NCBI RefSeq assembly: GCF_034347425.1
Contig: NZ_CP133779.1
Span: forward strand, 4,278,001 to 4,342,000
Origin: Undibacterium sp. CCC3.4
Lineage (GTDB): Bacteria > Pseudomonadota > Gammaproteobacteria > Burkholderiales > Burkholderiaceae_D
Length of the DNA: 64,000 nucleotides
Direction: 5' to 3'
A program made the translations under genes and the position numbers. This document shows positions 57,451 through 64,000 of the stretch, in pieces. Numbering within the stretch: the first letter of the stretch is position 1; each line of letters begins with the position of its first letter. The notes under the pieces are model-generated. The model made no database searches. It had not been told where the DNA came from and worked only from the letters and a program-made list of their open reading frames with translations.

Positions 57451-59750
57451 AGAGGCTGTCGCAAAAGCCTGATGGACGCTTTTTTACACCTGAAACACCG
57501 TATACCTCGTCATTCCCGCGTGCTTTTGGCGGGAACCCAGTGCCGTTTTTGCACTGAAAATGCCACAATTTCTGGCATTTTCAGTTAACCACGAACGCCG
57601 CTGGATTCCTGCCAAAAGCGCGCAGGAACGACGTGGCCACCAGTCGGTATCATTACTCCAACTGGCCGACATGTCATTCCCCCATGCTCTCGCCTCGTCA
57701 TTCCTGCGTAGGCAGGAATCCAGTGGCACGTCAGTGCCTTCAGGGTGGGAGGGTCGATCAAGGGCACTTTTTTTTCTGTGAAATCAACACGTCCTGCTGC
57801 GCCTGAGCAGCACAGAGATAAAAGGCGCGTGCGCGCCACTGGATTGCCGCCTGCGCGGCAATGACGAATTGGGCGGCTGGGTGGATGCGCAATCGACCTA
57901 ACTTGTGGGTAATGATCAGCGCGCTTTTGCGCGGGAACCTGGCGGCGTTCGTGCTTAAAAAAAATGCCAGAAATCATGCTGTTTTCAGTGCTGAAAACGA
58001 TACTGGGTTCCGGCCAAAAGCATGCGGGACTGACGATGTATGCGATGTCTCAGGTGTGAAAAAGCCTCTCAATCTGTAAAATCACGACTAAGATGAACGC
58101 TGGAAAATGATGATGAGCAGCACACGCAAATTACCATCGCCCGACGATGCCCAATACAACTTGTTTGGCGGTGTACCCAGTAGTACAGAGACGCCGCGAC
58201 TACGAACGGCACTCAGTAGTGGCCGGCGTTTCGTGACTGGTGATGCGCGTGCCATTTTTCTGGGACCAGTGCGACTGGAGGATCATCTCAAGCATGCTGG
58301 TCACCATGCAGCATTTTCGGTAGCCCGTCTGCTTGAAGAACAAAACTGGTTGCCGTTCGAGCAGCGCTATGCTGCTACGGGCCGTGCCCCTTACGCTCCA
58401 CAGTTAATGCTCGGCCTGATCCTGTACGGCGTAATGCAAGGTGTGCATTCGCTGCGAGAGTTGGAACGCATGGCGCGGCTTGATCTCGGATGTATGTGGG
58501 TGACCGGCGGTATCGCGCCGGATCATGCCAATATCGGGCGCTTCATCGTCCTGCACGAAGCATCACTGACCGAGGAGTTTTTTGAATCACTAACCAGATC
58601 AATTTTGAAAGCGACAGGCTCTGACAGCACACGACTGGCCGGTGACGGTACAGTTATAGAAGCAGCCTGCTCGCACTACAACCTGCTCAAGGAAGAGGCT
58701 GTAAAAGCGCGTGCAATAGCAGCGCGCCAAGCACTCGAAAGCATGCCGCAAGATCTGGCGGCGCAACAGGAACAAGAGCGCAGCGCACACTGTCAGGAAC
58801 TCTTCGAGCAGCGCCAAGCCGCTCGCCGTGCCAGTGGAAAAAGTAGCGAGACCTTACGCATCAGCGGCGGTGAGCCCGAAGCCATGGTGCAGCGACTAAA
58901 GCGCGGACGAGGCTTTGCAGCATCCTACAAACCATCTGTGCTGGCCAACGAAGATAGGATCGTTACTGCTTTTGCGCTTGATCCGTCGAGTGAAACCAAG
59001 GTGATCGCACCGATGCTAGATCAAAGCGCACGCGTGACTAGCGAACATGCCAAAGAACTACTGCTCGACGCCGGTTACTTCGATGATGACGTGATTAATG
59101 CGACACTCGAACGCGATATCAGCTTGTTGTGTCCGGATGGACAGTGGCCAGCCAAGAGCAAAGAAGGAGGCTTGTATCACAAGAGCGCATTCGACTACGA
59201 CCTGCATTCGGATACCTACCGATGCCCTGCCGGACAGACCTTGATCCTTATTTCTAAATGTGGAGAAACACCAAGCACACGGTCACATGACGTGTATGCG
59301 GCATCGAACTGCAACGACTGCAAACTTCGTGCGAACTGTACCAAGGCGATAAAGGGAAGATGCATCAAACGTTATCGCGAAGATGAACAACGTGAAGCAC
59401 TTCGTCTGGTGATGCGACATCGACAGGCGCGCCGCATTTTTAGTCAGCGCAAAGCGATCGTCGAACCGGTATTTAGCAGCCTGCGCGGCCAGCAGGGCGT
59501 GGAGCGCTTCCGCCGTCGTGGACTCAAAGCGGTGAAACGTGAATTGGCCTTGCATGTGATGGCCCACAATTTATCCAGAGCAGTTGCCCTGTTGAGGGCG
59601 CTGTTTTTATGCTTCTATTCAGCTTTATATGCTCTCAGAGTGGCCGCAAAAGTGTTTTCCATTCGCATGCCACAATTTTTTTGCTTGCGTCTTCAACAGC
59701 TTCATCAGATTCAATGGGACTGTGCATCAATACGTTTTGCGACAGCCTCT
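57451..59750 (+). mobile_element. IS1182-like element bounded by the MITE termini
   Basis: AGAGGCTGTCGCAAAAG at 57451-57467 and its complement (16 of 17) at 59734-59750 enclose about 2.3 kb with one transposase gene. The same ends bound the small cores at 51932-52192 and 62320-62556, so these look like non-autonomous relatives. The 650 bp before the gene is repeat mosaic, so the true insertion sequence may be shorter. Confidence 0.6.
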
Positions 59751-59774
59751 GAAGGCCGGGGTTTCAAACCCTAG
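58107..59774 (+). CDS. IS1182-like (DDE) transposase
   Basis: The 555 residues follow the IS1182 layout. The N-terminal part has FSVARLLEEQNWLPFEQRYAATGRAPYAPQLMLGLILYGVMQGVHSLRELER. The first catalytic Asp is in LAGDGTVIEAACSHYN near residue 180, the second Asp region is LLLDAGYFDDDVINATL, and the Glu is in RKAIVEPVFSSLRGQQGVERFRRRGL near 455. A Cys-containing segment near 415 (NCNDCKLRANC) is typical. The last ~8 residues (ASEGRGFKP) are encoded by the right arm of the composite repeat, beyond the inverted end at 59750, so the natural C-terminus was probably different. It appears intact otherwise. Confidence 0.9.
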   Translation: MMMSSTRKLPSPDDAQYNLFGGVPSSTETPRLRTALSSGRRFVTGDARAIFLGPVRLEDHLKHAGHHAAFSVARLLEEQNWLPFEQRYAATGRAPYAPQLMLGLILYGVMQGVHSLRELERMARLDLGCMWVTGGIAPDHANIGRFIVLHEASLTEEFFESLTRSILKATGSDSTRLAGDGTVIEAACSHYNLLKEEAVKARAIAARQALESMPQDLAAQQEQERSAHCQELFEQRQAARRASGKSSETLRISGGEPEAMVQRLKRGRGFAASYKPSVLANEDRIVTAFALDPSSETKVIAPMLDQSARVTSEHAKELLLDAGYFDDDVINATLERDISLLCPDGQWPAKSKEGGLYHKSAFDYDLHSDTYRCPAGQTLILISKCGETPSTRSHDVYAASNCNDCKLRANCTKAIKGRCIKRYREDEQREALRLVMRHRQARRIFSQRKAIVEPVFSSLRGQQGVERFRRRGLKAVKRELALHVMAHNLSRAVALLRALFLCFYSALYALRVAAKVFSIRMPQFFCLRLQQLHQIQWDCASIRFATASEGRGFKP

Positions 59775-59831
59775 TCAGATTTTTGATCAAGCAAGCCAGC
59801 AGCGGCGCGCACGGCAAATTACCATGAAATT

Positions 59832-60989
59832 TCACGCCAACTCAGGATTTAGCAAAAGCAAGTCTGGCCGTTCAGCCTGAATTTCCCGTTTCAAGCGACT
59901 CAAATCCTCGCGCCAGATCTGAGCTTGCTGCGTACCCTCCGCGCTCTCCACCCGGCATTTCAACAATTCATGCGCATAGTGCAACTTGATTTGAAACAAC
60001 TCCTCTTCCGCACGCGGGCTACAAGCCACGATCTGCTGCTGAGCTGAATAAGCCTCGCGCAAGCGATCCAACTTTGGCATCTCCTCGGAATACATACATT
60101 GCCCGGCATAATGGCGGTGAATTTTATCGCTGAGCTCACCGTGTTTTTTCCCGATATCGGCGTCGCGCAGCACATCATTGGCCTTTCTGAGGCTATCGAG
60201 GCGCGCACGCGCACTCGCCATATCACTGGCACTATTCGGCAAAACCTGGTCCAAGTGATCAATCAAATGGGCGGCATAAGCTTTGGCAATCTGGCGATAA
60301 ATATCTTGACTAGGATGCGACAACTTCCCATACAAGAGAAATGCCTCAGCGTAAGCCTCCAAGGCTGCCCCCTCTTTGAGGATATTCTTTACATAATTGT
60401 GGCGTATTGCATCATTGAGCGAGCGCATTTGCTTACTCGTAAAAGTGGTGACCTCCAATGCAGCGGTCTGATCGCAGAATAACAGCACGCGAAATTGCGC
60501 CTCGTCCAACTCAGCACGGTTTTGTGGATCGATATTAATGCTATTGAGCAGACTAACCAGGGTCGCCCGTGCCGCCACCGAACGAGCGACCGGGGGACTT
60601 AGATATGAATCAAGATATTTGGCAAACGATAGGTCGCGTTGCTGCGCCGTTTGCACCGTCAACCGCATGGGGCCAGCTACGGATGGGTGCAGCTTACTGC
60701 TAGCGGGAGAAACTTGGGTTTTGGTACGCGGCGCAAGAAATTTCTCCCGCGCCTGAGGAAGCAATTCAGTTTTATTAACCGCTAGCAATTCATCTTTTAG
60801 CTTCGAAACCGGCGCGCGCTTACCCGGCTTAGGAGAGGGCACCGCAGACACGGTGTACGGGACATTATTTGCCTGTTGTAGCGCGCTGCTGCCAAAAACA
60901 GCTGCATCACCAGACGATGCAGTCGGATGATGATCTGGCAGCGCCAGTTTTTCTTTTGGGAACCCAAGCGTTCCTCCGAGTTTAAACAT
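59832..60989 (-). CDS. Putative effector, unknown family member 3 (385 aa)
   Basis: ATG 60989 is preceded by GAAGG six bases upstream. The first ~115 residues are variable and Ser/Pro/Lys-rich. The rest contains all family blocks: LSPPVARSVAARATLVSLLN with DPQNRAELDEAQ, SLNDAIRHNYVKNIL, YRQIAKAYAAHLIDHL, RLDSLRKANDVL, IHRHYAGQCMYS, FQIKLHYAHELLKCRV and the C-terminal DLSRLKREIQAERPDLLLLNPEL. The three members are about equally distant from each other by eye, which suggests old duplication or separate acquisition. It lies beside an IS1182-like element and is divergent from an LRR protein gene, again an LRR-effector pairing. Function is unknown. Confidence 0.72.
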   Translation of the reverse strand: MFKLGGTLGFPKEKLALPDHHPTASSGDAAVFGSSALQQANNVPYTVSAVPSPKPGKRAPVSKLKDELLAVNKTELLPQAREKFLAPRTKTQVSPASSKLHPSVAGPMRLTVQTAQQRDLSFAKYLDSYLSPPVARSVAARATLVSLLNSINIDPQNRAELDEAQFRVLLFCDQTAALEVTTFTSKQMRSLNDAIRHNYVKNILKEGAALEAYAEAFLLYGKLSHPSQDIYRQIAKAYAAHLIDHLDQVLPNSASDMASARARLDSLRKANDVLRDADIGKKHGELSDKIHRHYAGQCMYSEEMPKLDRLREAYSAQQQIVACSPRAEEELFQIKLHYAHELLKCRVESAEGTQQAQIWREDLSRLKREIQAERPDLLLLNPELA

Positions 60990-61287
60990 GTTTTACCTTC
61001 AAAAAATATACATTTTCACTACCCTCTTTGGCGCAGTCACGCTACTCAACAGCCATCCCCTCATCGGCGGCGGGCAAACCACTGGAATGAAGTGTGCGCT
61101 GCCGATCACTGCGCGCGGCTATTTTTACCTAAATTAAACACGAAAGCATTCAAAAATAGCCCTTCCAGCGGCCATCTTAATGAATGACCGGCAACACCTG
61201 GCAATGCCACAGAATGGACACAATATGAATGTTAAACTCAGCCAGTCCTCGATACTGCGCACTCACTTGAACAAATCGGAGACAACG

Positions 61288-62187
61288 ATGTTAGCAACAA
61301 TATCCAGCATTTCAGCGATGAGTAAAGCAGCAGCGAAAACAGAAAATGACAATGATCCGACTTCGGATACCGCTTTGCGATCACTATGGCTAGACTGGCT
61401 GAACACGGCAGACGCCGGCCGTGACCAAGCGATAGAGTCAAGACAAAGAGGATCAGAACAAATGGGAACAGAACAGATCGAGTCTGAACCGACAGAGTCT
61501 CAACAGAGAAAGCCGGAACAGATAGAGCAGGCCTACCACCGTCTGATCGATAGCCAAACAAGGCGCGCCGACTTACTCGATTTGAGTGGACTAGGCTTAC
61601 GCTCGCTGCCAGCATATTTCCCCATCCACACGACGATACTGCGACTCAATGATAATTATTTGGATGCTATGCCAGAAAACCTGCCACCAAGCTTAACGCA
61701 CTTGTACATTGAAAGCAACCTGCTGAGCTCCCTCGGTTTCAATTTTCCAGCAAGCACCACGGCACTGTTTGCGGCCGATAATCGCATCAGCGTCTTTCCC
61801 GAACTGCCGCTGCACAATTTACGCATCCTCAGTTTGGACCGCAACCGTATCGGCGCATGGCCACAATATTTCGCGCCATATTTACGCGAGTTATATGTCA
61901 GTGGTAACTTGCTCAGCGAGTTTCCGCCCGATTTACCAAGCGAATTGGCTATATTGAGCATAGAGCGCAACCGTATCGATACACTACCCGAGAAACTGCC
62001 CGCCAACTTGCGGCGCTTGTTGGCCGATCACAATCTACTGCGCAGCGTGACAAGTAATTTACTGGAACTGCCGGCACCGGCATTCGTCAATTTAGCTGAC
62101 AATCAGTTGCCAAGCACGATAGTCAATCAGATCAAGTCGTTCAGCCAAGCCCCGCACTACGATGGGCCCAGGATACATTTAGATTGA
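61288..62187 (+). CDS. LRR protein of IpaH/YopM type lacking a NEL domain
   Basis: ATG 61288 (299 residues) has CGGAGA seven bases upstream; in-frame ATGs from 61180 have no site. The N-terminal region has LRSLWLDWLN and a Glu/Gln-rich linker containing repeated SEQ/TEQ. About nine 20-residue LRRs follow (residues ~115-275), with the LPxNLPxxLxxLxxxxNxL pattern. The end, FSQAPHYDGPRIHLD, matches the C-cap that directly precedes the NEL domain in IpaH, SspH and SlrP. The protein stops there. It may be a YopM-like scaffold or a truncated ligase, since the composite repeat begins only ~34 bp after the stop. The LRR architecture is clear, and host delivery is inferred. Confidence 0.85.
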   Translation: MLATISSISAMSKAAAKTENDNDPTSDTALRSLWLDWLNTADAGRDQAIESRQRGSEQMGTEQIESEPTESQQRKPEQIEQAYHRLIDSQTRRADLLDLSGLGLRSLPAYFPIHTTILRLNDNYLDAMPENLPPSLTHLYIESNLLSSLGFNFPASTTALFAADNRISVFPELPLHNLRILSLDRNRIGAWPQYFAPYLRELYVSGNLLSEFPPDLPSELAILSIERNRIDTLPEKLPANLRRLLADHNLLRSVTSNLLELPAPAFVNLADNQLPSTIVNQIKSFSQAPHYDGPRIHLD

Positions 62188-62220
62188 CTGCGCGGAGCAT
62201 GTGGGAATGGCGATGCGCTT

Positions 62221-62594
62221 AACAACTAAATGAATCGTCGCAAGCGACGATGGAAAAGACTCTGGAAGGGGTTTGCATCCCCTCCCATCGCGTCGCTCCT
62301 TCGTCGCTCACCGACCCCAAGAGGCTGTCGCAAAAGCCTGATGGACGTTTTTTACACCTGAAACACCGCATACCTCGTCATTCCCGCATGCTTTTGGCGG
62401 GAACCCAGCGTCGTTTTTTACATTGAAAATGCCACAATTTCTGGCATTTTCAGTTAAGCACGAACGCCGCTGGGTTCCTGCCAAAAGCGCGCAGGAATGA
62501 CGTGGCCACCAGTTAGGGTAATGATACCGACTCAATACCCTTTTGCGACAGCCTCTGAAGGCCGGGGTTTCAAACCCTAGTCAGATTTTTGATG
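62221..62594. repeat. Composite repeat, copy C (compact)
   Basis: The left arm (from AACAACTAAATG at 62221, hairpin ATCGTCGCAAGCGACGAT) and right arm (GGCCGGGGTTTCAAACCC) frame one 237-bp core. This is the simplest of the copies. The non-repeat bases 62188-62220 and 62595-62697 hold no gene. Confidence 0.88.
62320..62556. mobile_element. MITE-like core of repeat copy C
   Basis: This 237-bp core has 17-bp perfect inverted ends (AGAGGCTGTCGCAAAAG and complement). Internal palindromes such as CTTTTGGCGGGAA and dRS3-like ATTCCCGC/GCGGGAAT elements are present. It is inverted relative to the core at 51932-52192, although the outer arms have the same orientation. Confidence 0.82.
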
Positions 62595-62697
62595 AATTAA
62601 GGAAAAAAAACAGCTCGCCACGGCATCATTTTTCAGGGCAGACAACAAGGCCAAGAAAAATGGGGCCGCAGCAAGACTGTTATTTGACTAATGCAAA

Positions 62698-64000
62698 CTA
62701 CTCATTGCTGTCGACCGGGCGAGGCGAGGCCGACTTGATTGGTAACATCCTGGAAAAAAAAGACTGCTTTTTCTTTTCATTAACATCGAGCAAAAAAATA
62801 TCGCTATTAAAGTCTATATCATCCGGCAATCGCGGTGATGACAGCGATTGAGAACGCTGGGGTTTGTGCGAATGATCTTGGCTAGTCGAGCGCGGTATTT
62901 TCTTTTTCTCAGTCTTCATCTCGAATACTTCACTATACTTCGAGTGCTTGGAATCGGCTGAATGCGATCTGCTGTGTGCTGCACCATCGGCTGATTCTTG
63001 ATGGTACTTGGGAAGCGAAACATTCTTAAAGTCATCAGCGTAACGATCCCAATTGCGATCGAGGTATTCGGCTACTTTATGACGCATCGCCTTAACCGTT
63101 TTTTGTGATATATCCTTACCCAGTGCCCCATTCACCGCAGCATAGAGACTCGTCGCATCGTCCCATTCACGCTTATGCTGGTATTGATAGCCGTGCTCAT
63201 GCGCACGTATGCGCGGAGCGTTCAGATTCACCCTCTTTTTAATTTGTTCAAGATTCAAAACTTCTGTGTGACCATCCGGCTTGAACAGTATGCCGCTGTT
63301 TCCATCGGGATTAAACTTAAAGGCACTCTTGATAACGCCGGTACCGATAAGGAGGGGCAGCAAAGTATTGCCTTGATCGAGACCAGCCTCGACCGCAGCA
63401 ACAACGGCTTTGCGACGCCCGTTTGCTTTGTCATTATCAGCTGCCGTCGGACTGCTTGGTGCCGAGCTTGGCACAGAGGCCGTTGGTGGCGGTGCCGATT
63501 CCGCCTGCTGTGCTTGTTTTGGCGGCTGTGGCGGCACTGCGTCTTGCGGATGCGGCGCTTGTTCACCTGGCATGTCAGCATCGGCAGCCCTTGCGCCGCT
63601 CGGTGTCGATGTTGGCACGGAACCCGGTAATGCCGACGGCGGGATTGAACCGGCTTGCTGGGGCTGTTTTGGCTGTTTTTGCGCGCCTACCCTATCCGCC
63701 TCGGCAGCCTTGGCACGTTTCTGTGCAGATGTCAAAACGGATTTAGGTGCCACCGGCGCTGGGACCGAGTTCGCGTGTTGTGGCGCTTGTCCGCTTTTTA
63801 ACTGAGCGCGAGTACTAATGAGATCCTTTGGGTTTATCCTGTTTTTCGAATAGGCAGCATCGAGGTTATGCTGCAATTTACGCATGAACTCCTGCGCCGA
63901 ATCGAGCTCGGACGTTTGATATAAGACCGGTGCCGTGGCAGATTTTTGCTCAGATTTACTCTCAGCAGCATGCTTATCCGCTTGCTGCCCAGCCTCAACA
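62698..64000 (-). CDS. Disordered candidate effector, 5' end outside window; possible OTU-like segment
   Basis: The frame is open to the right edge (the last bases read ...SAQEF before Met 63885), so the gene starts beyond 64000; 433 or more residues are visible. The first ~170 are Pro/Ala/Gln-rich with tandem-like PPKQAQQ/PKQPQQAGSIPP units and no fold. A structured part follows (about residues 190-330): FNPDGNSGILFKPDGHTEVL and DDATSLYAAVNGALGKDISQ with VKAMRHKVAEYLDRNWDRYADDF. The latter resembles the start of OTU deubiquitinases (D-x-x-C-L), but Ser replaces the Cys and no His is assignable, so it would be degenerate. The C-terminus is Ser/His/Lys-rich. Function is unknown. Confidence 0.6.
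   Translation of the reverse strand, partial: VEAGQQADKHAAESKSEQKSATAPVLYQTSELDSAQEFMRKLQHNLDAAYSKNRINPKDLISTRAQLKSGQAPQHANSVPAPVAPKSVLTSAQKRAKAAEADRVGAQKQPKQPQQAGSIPPSALPGSVPTSTPSGARAADADMPGEQAPHPQDAVPPQPPKQAQQAESAPPPTASVPSSAPSSPTAADNDKANGRRKAVVAAVEAGLDQGNTLLPLLIGTGVIKSAFKFNPDGNSGILFKPDGHTEVLNLEQIKKRVNLNAPRIRAHEHGYQYQHKREWDDATSLYAAVNGALGKDISQKTVKAMRHKVAEYLDRNWDRYADDFKNVSLPKYHQESADGAAHSRSHSADSKHSKYSEVFEMKTEKKKIPRSTSQDHSHKPQRSQSLSSPRLPDDIDFNSDIFLLDVNEKKKQSFFSRMLPIKSASPRPVDSNE

Larger units (their letters stand above)
57352..59788. repeat. Composite repeat, copy B (contains the IS1182-like transposase)
   Basis: The left arm, with the hairpin ATCGTCGCAAGCGACGAT, begins near 57352, and the right arm (GGCCGGGGTTTCAAACCC and beyond) ends near 59788. 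The same arms frame copies A and C. The interval 57481-58080 is a mosaic of the dispersed blocks also seen at 21.4-21.9 and 51.6-52.2 kb. It includes the uninterrupted IS3 target, and I see no gene in it. Confidence 0.8.

Noticed and set aside
51653..57760. CRISPR-like repeated blocks
   Set aside because: The short palindromes (ATTCCTGCGTAGGCAGGAAT type) are dispersed, imperfect and not regularly spaced, and no cas genes are present; they are dRS3-like dispersed repeats.
61180..61287. Earlier ATG codons as start of the LRR protein
   Set aside because: None has a ribosome-binding site, whereas ATG 61288 follows CGGAGA at suitable distance.

Overview
The window looks like a chromosome segment of a betaproteobacterium, most likely Burkholderiales and perhaps near Oxalobacteraceae. 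This is an inference from gene content and order: nadB next to nadC/nadA, a urtABCDE urea transporter beside a urease cluster, NodT/HAE1 efflux genes and M13/S15 peptidases. No rRNA or tRNA gene was seen, so the assignment stays soft.

Layout. 1-3 kb: NAD biosynthesis (nadB converging on nadC-nadA). 3-15 kb: exported hydrolases (M13 metallopeptidase, CocE/NonD hydrolase, TolB-like/amidohydrolase fusion, trypsin-like protease), a small Gly/Tyr-rich secreted protein and an aromatic/aspartate aminotransferase. 15-21 kb: a three-gene RND efflux operon ending in a strong terminator. 21-22.3 kb: a gene-poor stretch with a degenerate dispersed repeat.

23-41 kb: nickel and urea metabolism. The order ureA-B-C-E-F-G-hupE is compact and minus-strand. 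ureD and urtA-B-C-D-E lie further right on the same strand, but foreign-looking blocks interrupt the set. A plus-strand block (rcnR, rcnA, an alpha/beta hydrolase and a DedA-rhodanese fusion) separates ureD from ureA. Two candidate type III effector genes (an LRR-NEL E3 ubiquitin ligase and a protein of unknown family) separate urtE from ureD. A near-consensus sigma-54 promoter lies upstream of urtA, which fits nitrogen control. The nickel exporter and its sensor beside urease suggest coupled nickel homeostasis.

41.6-47.5 kb: a catabolic operon (AGPS-like FAD oxidase, GlpD-like dehydrogenase, FGGY kinase) with a divergent AraC regulator, plausibly for a glycerol or ether-glycerol compound.

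47.5-64 kb: an accessory island of candidate type III secretion effectors and repeats. It holds disordered Ser/Pro-rich proteins, one with an internal two-copy module, two more members of the unknown ~385-residue family, an IagB/IpgF-like lytic transglycosylase, a 985-residue ankyrin-like protein, an IpaH/YopM-type LRR protein that stops where the NEL domain should begin, and a disordered protein cut by the window edge with a possible degenerate OTU-like segment. An IS3-family element with an identifiable empty site, an IS1182-like transposase and three copies of a composite repeat lie between them. No secretion apparatus genes are in the window, so the effector reading rests on domain recognition and neighbourhood. 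The main novelty candidates are the three-member unknown family, a 20-bp box shared between effector loci, and the repeat whose core occurs in opposite orientations inside the same frame.
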